DNA from: Kineococcus sp. TRM81007
GTDB taxonomy: Bacteria; Actinomycetota; Actinomycetes; Actinomycetales; Kineococcaceae
Length of the DNA stretch: 61,125 bases
Direction: 5' to 3'
NCBI RefSeq assembly: GCF_022669155.1
Contig: NZ_JALBVB010000032.1
Coordinates: forward strand, 23,357-84,481
Below are positions 28,895 to 38,062 of this stretch, piece by piece. The notes under the pieces are model-generated. The model did no database searches, had not been told where the DNA came from, and saw only the letters and a program-made list of their open reading frames with translations. How positions within the stretch are numbered: position 1 is the first letter of the stretch; each line of letters begins with the position of its first letter. Made by a program: the position numbers and the translations under genes.

Positions 28895-30430
28895 GTGGCC
28901 CGCGGTGACGGACGTCTGAACCACGATCTGATGCCCGGCGAGAAGGGCCCCCAGGACGCCTGCGGCGTCTTCGGGGTCTGGGCTCCCGGCGAGGAAGTCT
29001 CCAAGCTCACGTTCTACGGCCTGTACGCCCTGCAGCACCGGGGGCAGGAGGCCGCGGGCATCGCCGTCAGCAACGGCGAGCAGATCCTCGTGTTCAAGGA
29101 CACCGGGCTCGTCTCGCAGGTGTTCGACGAGTCCGCCCTGGAGTCCCTGCAGGGCCACATCGCCGTCGGGCACACCCGCTACTCCACCGCCGGCGGCGCC
29201 GGCTGGCAGAACGCCCAGCCCACCCTGGGGGCCACCGCCGGCGGCACCGTCGCGCTGGCCCACAACGGCAACCTCACCAACGCGTTCCGGCTGCGCGAGC
29301 TGATCGCCGAGCGCTACCCCGACCGCGCCGCCGCCCGGCCCGGGTCCGGCGGGGAGATCGCCCGCGGCAACACCACCGACACGGCCCTGATCACCGCGCT
29401 GTTCGCCGGCGACCCGGACCGCACGCTGGAAGCCACGGCCGTGGAGGTGCTCCCGCACGTCGAGGGCGCCTTCAGCCTCGTCTTCATGGACGAGCGCACC
29501 CTGTACGCCGCGCGCGACCCGCAGGGCATCCGCCCGCTGGTGCTCGGCCGCCTCGACCGCGGCTGGGTCGTCGCGTCGGAGACCGCCGCCCTCGACATCG
29601 TCGGCGCCAGCGTCGTGCGCGAGGTCGAACCCGGTGAGCTCATCGCCGTCGACGCCGACGGCCTGCGCTCCAGCCGCTTCGCCCCGGCGAACCCCAAGGG
29701 CTGCGTCTTCGAGTACGTCTACCTCGCCCGCCCGGACACCACCATCAACGGCAAGGTCGTGCAGGAGGCCCGCGTCGAGATGGGCCGCACCCTGGCCCGC
29801 GAGCACCCCGTCGAGGCCGACCTGGTGATCCCCACGCCCGAGTCGGGCACCCCCGCCGCCATCGGCTACGCCGAGGAGTCCGGCATCCCCTACGGGCAGG
29901 GCCTGGTGAAGAACGCCTACGTGGGCCGCACCTTCATCCAGCCCAGCCAGACGATCCGGCAGCTCGGCATCCGCCTGAAGCTCAACCCGCTCAAGAACGT
30001 CGTGCAGGGCAAGCGGCTCGTCGTCGTCGACGACTCCATCGTGCGCGGCAACACCCAGCGCGCCCTCATCCGGATGCTGCGCGAGGCCGGTGCCGCCGAG
30101 ATCCACGTGCGGATCTCCTCCCCGCCGGTGACGTGGCCGTGCTTCTACGGCATCGACTTCGCCACCCGCGCCGAGCTCATCGCCACCGGCCTGGCCGTGG
30201 ACGACGTGCGCGCCAGCATCGGCGCCGACTCCCTCGGCTACATCTCCCCCGAGGGCATGATCGCCGCCACCGACCAGCCCGCCGAGCGGTTGTGCAGCGC
30301 CTGCTTCAGCGGCACCTACCCGGTGCCGGTGCCCGACCTCCAGCGCCTGGGCGACCACGCCCTCGACAAGGCGCTGCTGCCCATCACCCCCGTGCCCTCG
30401 CACGCGCACCACTCGGGAGACCGCCGGTGA
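28895..30430 (+). CDS. purF: amidophosphoribosyltransferase PurF
   Basis: 511 residues, first committed step of purine synthesis (PRPP plus glutamine to phosphoribosylamine). A 22-residue propeptide would be removed to free Cys23 (DACGVFGVW) as the N-terminal nucleophile. The PRPP site LVVVDDSIVRGNTQ is near 375. Four Cys in KGCVFE, PCFYGI and CSAC fit the Fe-S Bacillus type. GTG 28895 is chosen from homologue starts (VARGDGRLNHDLMPGEKGPQ) and the leaderless spacing. It overlaps purM by four bases. Confidence 0.97.
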   Translation: MARGDGRLNHDLMPGEKGPQDACGVFGVWAPGEEVSKLTFYGLYALQHRGQEAAGIAVSNGEQILVFKDTGLVSQVFDESALESLQGHIAVGHTRYSTAGGAGWQNAQPTLGATAGGTVALAHNGNLTNAFRLRELIAERYPDRAAARPGSGGEIARGNTTDTALITALFAGDPDRTLEATAVEVLPHVEGAFSLVFMDERTLYAARDPQGIRPLVLGRLDRGWVVASETAALDIVGASVVREVEPGELIAVDADGLRSSRFAPANPKGCVFEYVYLARPDTTINGKVVQEARVEMGRTLAREHPVEADLVIPTPESGTPAAIGYAEESGIPYGQGLVKNAYVGRTFIQPSQTIRQLGIRLKLNPLKNVVQGKRLVVVDDSIVRGNTQRALIRMLREAGAAEIHVRISSPPVTWPCFYGIDFATRAELIATGLAVDDVRASIGADSLGYISPEGMIAATDQPAERLCSACFSGTYPVPVPDLQRLGDHALDKALLPITPVPSHAHHSGDRR

Positions 30431-31515
30431 CCGGCACCACCTACGCCTCCGCCGGCGTCGACGTCGTCGCCGGCGACCGCGCCGTCGAGCTCATGAAGGC
30501 CTCCGTGGCCCGCACCCACGGCCCCGACGTCGTCGGCGGCTTCGGCGGCTTCGCCGGCCTGTACGACGTCAGCGCGCTGAAGAGCTACCGCCGCCCCCTG
30601 CTGGCCACCAGCACCGACGGCGTGGGCACCAAGGTCGCCGTCGCCCAGGCCGTCGACAAGCACGACACCATCGGCTTCGACCTCGTCGGCATGGTCGTCG
30701 ACGACGTCGTCGTGTGCGGCGCGAAGCCGTTGTTCATGACGGACTACGTCGCGTGCGGGCGGGTGGTCCCCCAGCGCATGGCGGGCATCGTCGCCGGCAT
30801 CGCCCGCGCCTGCGAGGAGGCCGGCACCGCCCTCGTCGGCGGCGAGACCGCCGAGCACCCCGGGCTGCTCGGGCCCGACGAGTACGACGTGGCCGGCGCC
30901 GTGACCGGGGTGGTCGAGGCCGACGAGCTGCTGGGCGCCGAGCGGGTCCGCGCCGGGGACGTCCTGGTGGCGATGGCGTCCTCGGGTCTGCACTCCAACG
31001 GCTACTCGCTGGTGCGGCGGGTGTTCGCCGACGCCGGGTGGTCGTACGAGCGCCACGTGGACGAGTTCGGCCGCACCCTCGGCGAGGAGCTGCTGGAACC
31101 CACCCGCATCTACGCCGCACCGGCCCTGGCGACCCTCGCCACCGGCGGCGTGCACGCGATGAGCCACGTCACCGGCGGGGGACTGGCCGCCAACCTGGCT
31201 CGTTGCCTGCCCACCGCGGTGACCGCGGAGGTCGACCGCTCCACCTGGACCCCGGGCGCGGTGTTCTCCCTGGTGCGGGACCTGGGCGGGGTGCCCGCCG
31301 ACGACCTGGAACGCACCCTGAACCTGGGGGTCGGGATGGTCGCCGTCGTCAGCCCCGAGACCGTCGACGCCGTGGTGGCGTCCCTGGAGACCGCGGGCGT
31401 GCCGGCGTGGGTGTGCGGCCGGGTGCGGGATCGGCAGGACGCGGACGGTGAGAGCAACGGCAAGGGCGTGGCAGGGGGCGTGGCGATGCTCCGGGGATCT
31501 CACCAGGGTTGGTGA
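30427..31515 (+). CDS. purM: phosphoribosylformylglycinamidine cyclo-ligase PurM
   Basis: 362 residues, AIR synthetase, which closes the imidazole ring using FGAM and ATP. Motifs: LLATSTDGVGTKVAVA, DLVGMVVDDVVVCGAKPLFMTDY, GGETAEHPGLLGPDEYDVAGA and MASSGLHSNGYSLVR. The GTG overlaps the purF stop, so it is translationally coupled. It is the end of the purF-purM operon, followed by a double palindrome that may terminate transcription. Confidence 0.97.
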   Translation: MTGTTYASAGVDVVAGDRAVELMKASVARTHGPDVVGGFGGFAGLYDVSALKSYRRPLLATSTDGVGTKVAVAQAVDKHDTIGFDLVGMVVDDVVVCGAKPLFMTDYVACGRVVPQRMAGIVAGIARACEEAGTALVGGETAEHPGLLGPDEYDVAGAVTGVVEADELLGAERVRAGDVLVAMASSGLHSNGYSLVRRVFADAGWSYERHVDEFGRTLGEELLEPTRIYAAPALATLATGGVHAMSHVTGGGLAANLARCLPTAVTAEVDRSTWTPGAVFSLVRDLGGVPADDLERTLNLGVGMVAVVSPETVDAVVASLETAGVPAWVCGRVRDRQDADGESNGKGVAGGVAMLRGSHQGW

Positions 31516-31607
31516 GTGTCCTCCGGGGCGGTGCCACGCCCCCTGCTGATCGCTCCTGCTGGTGCGCTGCCCCAGCCCCCGGTGCGCTGTGCGACCGGGG
31601 ACTCGAC

Positions 31608-31632
31608 GTCCCGGGACAGCTCGTCCCGGGAC
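31608..31632. terminator. possible terminator: paired GTCCCGGGAC palindromes
   Basis: GTCCCGGGAC occurs twice (31608-31617, 31623-31632) with a 5-nt spacer. Each copy is self-complementary, so together they can form a 10-bp stem. It lies between purM and the convergent DUF3073 gene. Confidence 0.55.
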
Positions 31633-31648
31633 GCCGTCGGACGGGAGG

Positions 31649-31900
31649 TCAGGCGCGACGCTTGGTCGCCCAGTCCTCGTAGTCGTCCGTGGCGGAGTAC
31701 CGGGACCAGTCCGTGTCCTCGTCCGTCTCGTCCTCGTCCGTCTCCGGTGCCTCCTGGACGTCGGAGCGCCCAGTCGTCGGACGGAACGGGTCAGGACCGT
31801 GCAGCTCGCGTTGCAACGCGTTGTAGTCAGTCTGCGGGCTGAAGTACTTCAGCTGCCGAGCGACCTTCGTCTGCTTGGCCTTCTGACGGCCGCGCCCCAT
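31649..31900 (-). CDS. DUF3073 family protein
   Basis: 83 residues. Recognised by the conserved N-terminus MGRGRQKAKQTKVARQLKY followed by a Tyr/Asp segment (SPQTDYNALQREL) and a highly acidic linker rich in DEDE/TDED. The protein is found next to purM in many actinobacteria; its function is unknown, but the basic start and acidic end suggest nucleic-acid or protein binding. ATG 31900 has GAGGGGG eight bases upstream. Confidence 0.92.
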   Translation of the reverse strand: MGRGRQKAKQTKVARQLKYFSPQTDYNALQRELHGPDPFRPTTGRSDVQEAPETDEDETDEDTDWSRYSATDDYEDWATKRRA

Positions 31901-32076
31901 GGCGTCGACCCCCTCGCGCGTCGGCCGGGGCCGGTGAGTGGGCCCCGGAGTAGCTGTCATCTCTCCGTGGTGCCAACCGTACAGGTTCGCGAGAGCTTCC
32001 GGCATCCCGGTCGGTGCGAGGCGCGTCCGGACGGGGGAGCGCGGGTCGGCGCGCCGCCACGGGGACGTGGTGTTGC

Positions 32077-33510
32077 ATGACCCCCATGCCGAGCAGCTCG
32101 CCCACGGTGGCCGGGATCGACTCCTCCACGCAGTCCTGCAAGGTCGTCGTCCGCGACGCCGCCACGGGGCGCCTGCTGCGCTCCGGGCGGGCCGTGCACC
32201 CCGAGGGCACCGAGGTGGACCCCCAGCTGTGGTGGGAGGCGCTGGAGCGGGCCGTCGCCGACGCCGGCGGCCTGGACGACGTCGGCGCCCTCGCCGTGGG
32301 CGCCCAGCAGCACGGCTCGGTCCTGCTGGACGACGACGGCGGCGTGGTGCGCGACGCGCTGCTGTGGAACGACGCCCGCTCGGCCGGCGCGGCCCGGGAC
32401 CTCACCGACGAGCTCGGCGGCCCGGGCGCCTGGGCCGAGCAGGTCGGCAGCGTCCTGGTCGCCTCCTTCACCGTCACCAAGCTGCGCTGGGTCGCCGAGC
32501 ACGAACCGGACGCGGCCGCGCGCACCCGCGCCGTGTGCCTGCCGCACGACTGGCTGACCCACCGGCTCGCCGGGGGTGCCGCCGCGGGCGCCCGCCTGGT
32601 CACCGACCGCGGCGACGCCAGCGGCACCGGCTACTTCTCGGCCGCGACCGGCGAGTACCGCCCCGACCTGCTGGAGCGCGCCTTCGGAACCCGCCCGCGG
32701 CTGCCGGAGGTCCTGGCGCCGGACGCGGTCGCCGGGGAGAGCGCCTGCGCGTCCAGCCGCGGGGCCCTGCTCGGTGCCGGCACCGGCGACAACATGGCCG
32801 CCGCCCTGGGGGTGGGGGCCGTGCCCGGCGACGTGGTGGTCTCCATCGGCACCTCCGGCGTCGTCAGCGCCGTCAGCGACGTGGCCACCCGCGACCCCTC
32901 CGGCGCCGTCGCCGGCTTCGCCGACGCCACCGGCCGGCACCTGCCGCTGGTGTGCACCCTCAACGCCGCCCGCGTCCTCGACGCCGCCGCCCGCGTGCTG
33001 GGGGTGGACCACGCGGAGCTGTCCCGGCTGGCGCTGAGCGCCCCCGCCGGTGCCGGCGGCCTCGTCCTCGTGCCGTACCTGGAGGGGGAGCGCACGCCCG
33101 TGCGCCCGGACGCCACCGGCGCCCTGCACGGGCTGACCCTGGAGACGTCCACCCCCGCCCACCTGGCGCGCGCCGCCGTGGAGGGCCTGCTGTGCGGGCT
33201 CGCCGACGGCCTCGACGCCCTCGTCGCCCAGGGCGTGCCGGTGCGCCGCGTCCTGCTCGTCGGCGGCGGAGCGCGCTCGGAGGCGGTGCGCCGCCTGGCG
33301 CCGGCGGTGCTGGGGCGCCCCGTCCTGGTGCCCCCACCGGGGGAGTACGTCGCCGACGGCGCCGCGCTGCAGGCGGCGTGGGTGCTCTCCGGGGCGGGCC
33401 AACCGCCGCGGTGGGAGCTGGGCGAGGCCCGGACCTTCGAGGCCGACCCCCTCCCGCACGTGCGGGAGCGCTACGCCCGGGTGCGCGACCTCACGGCCCC
33501 GCGCTCCTGA
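32077..33510 (+). CDS. xylB: xylulokinase-like FGGY carbohydrate kinase
   Basis: 477 residues. N-terminal actin-like fold with [15 protein letters not shown] and [11 protein letters not shown], then WNDARSA (catalytic Asp in the WxDxR region), [24 protein letters not shown] and [16 protein letters not shown], all as in xylulokinases. It phosphorylates D-xylulose, or possibly another ketose. ATG 32077 or 32086 could start it; neither has a strong Shine-Dalgarno. No xylA or transporter is next to it. Its 3' end overlaps the convergent GGDEF gene by 20 bp. Confidence 0.9.
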   Translation: MTPMPSSSPTVAGIDSSTQSCKVVVRDAATGRLLRSGRAVHPEGTEVDPQLWWEALERAVADAGGLDDVGALAVGAQQHGSVLLDDDGGVVRDALLWNDARSAGAARDLTDELGGPGAWAEQVGSVLVASFTVTKLRWVAEHEPDAAARTRAVCLPHDWLTHRLAGGAAAGARLVTDRGDASGTGYFSAATGEYRPDLLERAFGTRPRLPEVLAPDAVAGESACASSRGALLGAGTGDNMAAALGVGAVPGDVVVSIGTSGVVSAVSDVATRDPSGAVAGFADATGRHLPLVCTLNAARVLDAAARVLGVDHAELSRLALSAPAGAGGLVLVPYLEGERTPVRPDATGALHGLTLETSTPAHLARAAVEGLLCGLADGLDALVAQGVPVRRVLLVGGGARSEAVRRLAPAVLGRPVLVPPPGEYVADGAALQAAWVLSGAGQPPRWELGEARTFEADPLPHVRERYARVRDLTAPRS

Positions 33511-34399
33511 CCGGCCCGGTGGGCTCGCCCTCGCCCTCGCCCTCGCCCTCGGCCCCGCGCGGCGCGGGCACGGCGCGCTCGCGGGCGGCGCGCTTGTCGG
33601 CGTACATGCGCGCGTCCGCCTCGGCCAGCACGGACTCCGGGGAGCGGCCCGGGCCGTCCGCGGCCCAGCCGACCGAGACCCGCACGCCGCGGCCCGCCCC
33701 CGACGGGGCGTCCCCGCGCAGCCGCACGGCCAGTTCCTCGACGTGCCCGGCGGCCACCTGCTCCACCAGCACGACGAACTCGTCGCCGCCGGTGCGCGCC
33801 ACGGTGTCGCCCGGGCGCACGTGCGCGCTCAGCGCCCGCGCCACGTCCACCAGCAGCCGGTCGCCGGCGGCGTGGCCCTGCTCGTCGTTGACCCGCTTGA
33901 GGCCGTCGACGTCGCAGACGAGGACGAACGTGCCGCGGCCGGGGGTGCTGACCGCGCGCGCCCGGGAGACCTCCCACCGGTCGGCCAGCAGCGCCCGGTT
34001 GGGCAGCCCGGTGAGCGCGTCGTGACCGGCGCGGTGCCGCAGCTCGCGCTCGCGGCGCAGGCGGTCGGTGACGTCCCAGGCCGCGACGGCGACCCGGTCC
34101 CCGTCGAGGGGGCGGGCGGTCACCTCCAGCCGGCGGCCGGGAGGTGCTGCGAGGCGCACCCGCAGCGGGTGGTGCACCTCGCCGGGGTGGTCCCTGGCGA
34201 ACTCCAGGGCGAGGCGGGCGCGGGGGCGGTCGGCGCCCGAGAGGAGCTCCAGGGCGTCCCGGCCGGCCAGGGTCCCGGGTGCGGCCCCCGCGAGCTCGTG
34301 GGCGGCCAGGGAGGCCCACAGCACGACGGTCCCGGAGAGCACCGCCGCCGGGCTGCCCTCGGCGAGAGTGCGCCAGCCGGTGCCGTCCGCGGCGGTCAC
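33491..34399 (-). CDS. PAS-GGDEF diguanylate cyclase
   Basis: 302 residues. Residues about 1-115 are PAS-like ([20 protein letters not shown] ... [17 protein letters not shown]). About 120-285 is a GGDEF domain with [12 protein letters not shown] and the active-site [13 protein letters not shown], so c-di-GMP synthesis is likely; no RxxD inhibitory site is obvious just before it. No membrane segment is seen. The tail has an EGEGEGEG run from a TCGCCC repeat. The GTG start overlaps the stop of the upstream membrane gene (GTGA). Confidence 0.9.
   Translation of the reverse strand: MTAADGTGWRTLAEGSPAAVLSGTVVLWASLAAHELAGAAPGTLAGRDALELLSGADRPRARLALEFARDHPGEVHHPLRVRLAAPPGRRLEVTARPLDGDRVAVAAWDVTDRLRRERELRHRAGHDALTGLPNRALLADRWEVSRARAVSTPGRGTFVLVCDVDGLKRVNDEQGHAAGDRLLVDVARALSAHVRPGDTVARTGGDEFVVLVEQVAAGHVEELAVRLRGDAPSGAGRGVRVSVGWAADGPGRSPESVLAEADARMYADKRAARERAVPAPRGAEGEGEGEGEPTGPVRSAGP
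33525..33548. repeat. TCGCCC hexanucleotide repeat, four copies
   Basis: Four perfect tandem TCGCCC units inside the GGDEF gene, encoding an alternating Gly-Glu tract near the C-terminus. In-frame length changes would alter only the tail. Confidence 0.9.
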
Positions 34400-34701
34400 C
34401 GGCGGCTCGCGACCCCGTCGCCAACGGCGGCCAGGGCACCGGCGGCGGCCGTGGAGGCCAGCACCGCGGGCCAGGGGCCCACGCGCTTCGAGAGCGGGTG
34501 GGAGGCACCCACGAGGGCCACGGTGCCGGCGGTCAGGGCGACGGCCAGGGGGAGCGAGGTGGCGGCCCAGCGTGGCGCCGACCAGCCCAGCCCGGCCAGC
34601 AGGGCGACCCCGGCGAGCCGGCGGTTCCCGGTGGAGCGCCCGATCGCGTACCCGCCCAGGACGGCGGCGGCGACGACGGGGGAGGTGGGGGTGGGGGCCA
34701 C
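34396..34701 (-). CDS. small hydrophobic membrane protein, unknown function
   Basis: 101 residues with three to four hydrophobic stretches (about 8-22, 28-42, 50-68, 78-95) and no recognised motif. The GTG at 34701 is six bases after a TAACCT hexamer and lacks a Shine-Dalgarno, so it is probably leaderless. Its stop overlaps the start of the diguanylate cyclase gene by four bases, making a two-gene operon; a membrane partner for the cyclase is possible but unproven. Confidence 0.7.
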   Translation of the reverse strand: MAPTPTSPVVAAAVLGGYAIGRSTGNRRLAGVALLAGLGWSAPRWAATSLPLAVALTAGTVALVGASHPLSKRVGPWPAVLASTAAAGALAAVGDGVASRR

Positions 34702-34707
34702 GTGATC

Positions 34708-34713
34708 AGGTTA
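34708..34713 (-). promoter_or_regulatory. -10 hexamer of the membrane protein-GGDEF operon (TAACCT, leaderless)
   Basis: Reading the minus strand, TAACCT is followed by GATCAC and then GTG 34701. Confidence 0.6.
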
Positions 34714-34736
34714 CCGAGGCCGGCGCCGGCACGCGA

Positions 34737-34763
34737 AAGGCCGCCGCGGAACGCGACGGCCTT
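34737..34763 (-). terminator. terminator of the tRNA cluster
   Basis: On the minus strand AAGGCCGTCGCG pairs with CGCGGCGGCCTT (12 bp with one G-U) around loop TTC, followed by a T. It lies 23 bases downstream of tRNA-Phe. Confidence 0.75.
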
Positions 34764-34786
34764 CGATCGATCAGGAGGGAGTCAGG

Positions 34787-34859
34787 TGGCCAGGAGCGGG
34801 GTCGAACCGCTGACCTTCCGATTTTCAGTCGGACGCTCTACCAACTGAGCTACCTGGCC
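34787..34859 (-). tRNA. tRNA-Phe (GAA)
   Basis: 73 nt, cloverleaf complete: acceptor GGCCAGG/CCTGGCC, anticodon GAA in CTGAAAATC, T-loop GGTTCGACCCC. CCA is not encoded. Confidence 0.97.
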
Positions 34860-34889
34860 GTGCCGGGCCGGATCAACCGGCACGACGAG

Positions 34890-34963
34890 CGACCCCGACG
34901 GGACTCGAACCCGCGACCTCCGCCGTGACAGGGCGGCGCGCTAACCAACTGCGCTACGGGGCC
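34890..34963 (-). tRNA. tRNA-Asp (GTC)
   Basis: 74 nt: acceptor GGCCCCG/CGGGGTC with one G-U, D-loop AGTTGGTTAGC, anticodon GTC in CCTGTCACG, T-loop GGTTCGAGTCC, discriminator G. CCA is not encoded. Confidence 0.97.
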
Positions 34964-35078
34964 TCAAGAGGCCTTGCTTGAACTTGCTGTCTTGCTCGCT
35001 TGCGGGACCAACAGTACCCGATCCCGGGCCGTGCTCGTGACACGGATCCGGAAGCCGGCCGGCGGGTGCCCGCTCGCG

Positions 35079-35151
35079 TACCCCCAACGGGATTCGAACC
35101 CGTGCTACCGCCTTGAAAGGGCGGCGTCCTAGGCCACTAGACGATGAGGGC
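35079..35151 (-). tRNA. tRNA-Glu (TTC)
   Basis: 73 nt: acceptor GCCCTCA/TGGGGGT with two G-U pairs, anticodon TTC in CCTTTCAAG, T-loop GGTTCGAATCC. First gene of the minus-strand tRNA cluster; CCA is not encoded. Confidence 0.97.
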
Positions 35152-35178
35152 GCGACTCCCTGTGGCGGGAGCCCGACC

Positions 35179-35184
35179 AGCATA
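35179..35184 (-). promoter_or_regulatory. -10 of the tRNA cluster (TATGCT)
   Basis: On the minus strand TATGCT lies 27 bases before the 5' end of tRNA-Glu, a suitable distance for a processed tRNA precursor. Confidence 0.6.
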
Positions 35185-35221
35185 GGGGGTGGCGGGCCGG
35201 CGGCGCGTCCCCGCGCGCCGC

Positions 35222-36358
35222 TCAGGCCGCCACCGGCGCGCCGGGATCCCCGGGCGCACCCGGCCCACCGGGGGTGGACAGCCGCCGCGAGCGCACGGGC
35301 AGCCGGCGTCCCCGCGCGGCCGCGCGGGAGACGGCGACCGGGTCGGTGTGCAGCAGGTCCAGCACCGCGCGCTCCACCGCCCCGTGCGTGGCCGGGTGCC
35401 CGAGCGCGGCGTCCTCGCCCAGTCCCTGCAGCGCCGGCGCGATCGTGACGCCGTCGTCGAACAGGTCGACCACGCGCGGGTCGACGTAGCTGCTGCGGCA
35501 CACCGCCGGGGTGTTGCCCAGGTACTCCGCCACCTCCGCCACCGCCCGCGCCACCGCCCGCTTGCGCGCCGTCGGGGTGGTGCAGGCGGGCAGCGAGACC
35601 CCGAGGGCGACCGCGGCCAGGACGGTGGCGTGCCAGGTGCGGAAGTCCTTCGCGGACACGTCCGGGCCGATCGTCTCGTGCAGGTAGGCGTTGACGTCGT
35701 CGCTGGTGACGTCGTGCCAGCGCGGGCCGTCCTTCCAGGCGAGCAGGTCGTCGCCGCCGCCGCGGCGCCGCTTGAGGGTGCGCACCACCTCCACCACGTC
35801 CGGGTCCGCGATGACGGTGGTGCGGTCCTTGCCGGACTTCGCCACGTAGCGGAACACCAGCTCGCCGCCGTGCTGGACGACGTGCTCGCGCTTCAGGGTC
35901 GCCAGGCCGTACGAGCCGTTCTCCTCCGCGTAGGTGTCCCCGCCCACGCGGAAGAACCCCAGGTCCAGCAGGCGGAACGCCGCCGCCAGCACCCGCTCTC
36001 GCGGGACCCCCGGCAGCCGCAGGTGCCCGGCGACGACCTCCCGGGCGCGCGGCAGCTGCGCGGCCACCTCCAGCACGCGGTCGTGCTTGGCGCGGTCGCG
36101 CTCGAGGCGCCACTGCTCGTGGTAGCGGTACTGGCGCCGGCCGCGCTCGTCGGTGCCGACGGCCTGCAGGTGCCCGTCGGGGTGCGGGCAGATCCACACG
36201 TCGGTGTAGGCGGGCGGGATCGCCAGCTTCGCGATGCGCTCGACCACCGCCGGGTCGGTGATCCGTTCCCCGGCGGTGTCGAGGTACGTCCAGCCCTTCC
36301 CGCACCGGCGGCGCGTGAAGCCGGGGGAGGAGCTGGAGACGCGGCGCAGGCGGGGCAC
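35222..36358 (-). CDS. DNA topoisomerase IB (poxvirus type)
   Basis: 378 residues, type IB topoisomerase that nicks and rejoins one DNA strand through a 3'-phosphotyrosine. The N-terminal domain carries GKGWTYLDTAGERITDP and IPPAYTDVWICPHPDGHLQA. The catalytic domain has RYVAKSGKDR (Arg/Lys), KDFRTWHATVLAA (Arg/His) and SSYVDPRVVDLF with the active-site Tyr near 325. The C-terminal 50 residues are low-complexity. GTG 36358 is six bases after CACCAT and matches homologue starts; I reject an in-frame start at 36388. Confidence 0.95.
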   Translation of the reverse strand: MPRLRRVSSSSPGFTRRRCGKGWTYLDTAGERITDPAVVERIAKLAIPPAYTDVWICPHPDGHLQAVGTDERGRRQYRYHEQWRLERDRAKHDRVLEVAAQLPRAREVVAGHLRLPGVPRERVLAAAFRLLDLGFFRVGGDTYAEENGSYGLATLKREHVVQHGGELVFRYVAKSGKDRTTVIADPDVVEVVRTLKRRRGGGDDLLAWKDGPRWHDVTSDDVNAYLHETIGPDVSAKDFRTWHATVLAAVALGVSLPACTTPTARKRAVARAVAEVAEYLGNTPAVCRSSYVDPRVVDLFDDGVTIAPALQGLGEDAALGHPATHGAVERAVLDLLHTDPVAVSRAAARGRRLPVRSRRLSTPGGPGAPGDPGAPVAA

Positions 36359-36364
36359 CCCCCG

Positions 36365-36370
36365 ATGGTG
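36365..36370 (-). promoter_or_regulatory. -10 hexamer of the topoisomerase gene (CACCAT, leaderless)
   Basis: Minus strand CACCAT, gap CGGGGG, then GTG 36358. Confidence 0.45.
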
Positions 36371-36406
36371 CGCAGCGCCCGCCCCCACCGCACCTCGGCG
36401 GTGCGC

Positions 36407-37264
36407 TCAGCCCCCGGCCGTCGGCGCGACCGCGGCGCCGGTGCCGGCGGCGACCCGCAGGAACTCCAGCGCCTCGGCGTCCCGGGAGCCGGGGACGGCC
36501 GAGTGGACGACGACGCGGACGTCGCTGCCGGGGGCCGTCAGCACGTCGCAGTCCAGGAGCAGGTCACCGACCCGGGGGTGGTGGACCGTCTTGCGGGCCG
36601 AGACGTGCGCGCCCACCGCACCGGAGTCCCACAGCCGGGCGAAGCGGGGGCTGCCGGTGCGCAGCCGCGCCAGCAGGCCCGCGAGGCCGCGGTCGCGCGG
36701 GTGCGCCGCCGCGACGGTGCGCAGGTCGGCGACGAGGGCCGCGGCCAGGGCGTCACCGTCGTGCCCGACCGCGGGCCCGCTCACGCCGGGCGCCAGGCCG
36801 AACACGGCCAGGGCGAGGTTGCGGTCGGGGCCGGGCTCACCCAGCAGCGCCGCCCACGGCCGGTTCCAGGACAGCAGGGTCCAGTCGGCGCCGAAGACGG
36901 CCACGGGCAGGTCGCCCAGCCGCGCCACCACCCGCTGCACCCCGGGGGGCACGTGGCCGTCGACCAGCCCGTCCGCCGGCGGCAGCAGGCCCGCCAGGCG
37001 GTGCAGGTGGTCGCGCTCGGCGCGGTCCAGCTGCAGCGCCCGGGCCAGGGCGCCGACGACCTGCGCCGAGGGGTTCACCGCCCGGCCCTGCTCGAGGCGC
37101 ACGACGTAGTCCACGGACAGCCCGGCCAGGTCGGCCAGGTCCTCGCGGCGCAGCCCCGGCGCCCGCCGGCCGGGCCGTTCCGGCAGGCCGACGTCGCGGG
37201 GGGAGAGCCGGTCGCGCCAGCGGCGCAGCGCCGTGGCGAGGGTCTCGGGACGCTGCTCGGGCAC
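36407..37264 (-). CDS. XRE-family regulator with MmyB-like ligand domain
   Basis: 285 residues. Helix-turn-helix at about 40-75 (RREDLADLAGLSVDYVVRLEQGR) and a C-terminal PAS-like MmyB ligand domain from about 110 (VVARLGDLPVAVFGADWTLLSWNRPWAALLG). Such proteins often regulate an adjacent divergent oxidoreductase, here the SDR gene at 37367. The start at 37264 lies six bases after GAGGAT, consistent with a leaderless message. The ligand is unknown; fatty acids have been proposed for the family. Confidence 0.9.
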   Translation of the reverse strand: MPEQRPETLATALRRWRDRLSPRDVGLPERPGRRAPGLRREDLADLAGLSVDYVVRLEQGRAVNPSAQVVGALARALQLDRAERDHLHRLAGLLPPADGLVDGHVPPGVQRVVARLGDLPVAVFGADWTLLSWNRPWAALLGEPGPDRNLALAVFGLAPGVSGPAVGHDGDALAAALVADLRTVAAAHPRDRGLAGLLARLRTGSPRFARLWDSGAVGAHVSARKTVHHPRVGDLLLDCDVLTAPGSDVRVVVHSAVPGSRDAEALEFLRVAAGTGAAVAPTAGG

Positions 37265-37270
37265 CGGCCC

Positions 37271-37276
37271 ATCCTC
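37271..37276 (-). promoter_or_regulatory. -10 hexamer of the XRE regulator (GAGGAT, leaderless)
   Basis: Minus strand GAGGAT, gap GGGCCG, then GTG 37264. Confidence 0.4.
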
Positions 37277-37354
37277 GCCCGCCGGTGCCGGGCCCGGCCT
37301 GGTACCACCGGTCCCCCCGTCGCGACGGCCCTGGCCGGGGCGGCGCGGTCCGGC

Positions 37355-37360
37355 CAGCGT
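37355..37360 (+). promoter_or_regulatory. -10 hexamer of the SDR gene (CAGCGT, leaderless)
   Basis: CAGCGT, gap GGGGGC, then ATG 37367. Confidence 0.45.
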
Positions 37361-37366
37361 GGGGGC

Positions 37367-38062
37367 ATGACCACGACCCTCATCACCGGGGCCAACCGCA
37401 GCCTCGGGTTCGAGACCGCCCGCCGCCTCGTCGAAGCCGGCCACAGCGTCCTGCTCGGCGCCCGCGACCGAGAGCGGGGCCGGGCCGCCGCCGAGCGGCT
37501 CGGTGCGCGCTTCGTCCACCTCGACGTCACCGACGACGCCTCGGTGGCCGCGGCGGCCGCCGACGTCGCCGAGCACGAGGGCGCCCTGGACGTCCTCGTC
37601 AACAACGCCGGGGTGCCCGGGCCCCTCGTGCCCGCCGAGGAGATCACCGCCGCCGACGCGAGCGCGGTGCTCGACGTCAACGTCGTGGGGGTCGTGCGGG
37701 TGACGCACGCCTTCCTGCCGCTGCTGCGGCGCTCGGCGAACCCGGTGATCGTCAACGTCAGCAGCGGGATGGGCTCGTTCACGGCCACCCACGACGCCTC
37801 CCGCGTGGAGTCGCAGCTCGTGGCCCCGCTCTACACGTCGTCCAAGGCCGCTGTGACGATGCTGACGACCCAGTACGCCAAGGCGCTGCCGGGTGTGAAG
37901 GTCAACGCCGCCGACCCGGGGTACACCGCGACCGACTTCAACGGCCACAGCGGCACCCAGAGCGTCGCGGAGGGCACCGACGCGATCGTCGAGCTGGCGA
38001 CGATCGGGCCGGACGGGCCGACGGGGGTGTTCCGCGACCGCTACGGCGTCGTGCCCTGGTGA
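37367..38062 (+). CDS. SDR-family NAD(P)-dependent oxidoreductase
   Basis: 231 residues, short-chain dehydrogenase with TLITGANRSLGFETARRL cofactor loop, NNAGVPG near 80, a Ser in VNVSSGMGS and the YTSSKAA catalytic Tyr/Lys near 155. The product is similar to carbonyl reductases. It is divergent from the XRE regulator, which probably controls it. The ATG lacks a Shine-Dalgarno; a -10-like hexamer is six bases upstream. The end overlaps a small convergent gene by 22 bp. Confidence 0.92.
   Translation: MTTTLITGANRSLGFETARRLVEAGHSVLLGARDRERGRAAAERLGARFVHLDVTDDASVAAAAADVAEHEGALDVLVNNAGVPGPLVPAEEITAADASAVLDVNVVGVVRVTHAFLPLLRRSANPVIVNVSSGMGSFTATHDASRVESQLVAPLYTSSKAAVTMLTTQYAKALPGVKVNAADPGYTATDFNGHSGTQSVAEGTDAIVELATIGPDGPTGVFRDRYGVVPW

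Noticed and set aside
31525-31542. Hairpin GGGGCG/CGCCCC after purM
   Set aside because: Six base pairs only; at this GC content such stems arise by chance. The palindrome pair at 31608 is a better candidate.
36359-36388. Ten extra N-terminal residues on topoisomerase IB from GTG 36388
   Set aside because: Homologues start near PRLRR, and the -10-like CACCAT lies between the two starts, so the shorter form is preferred.
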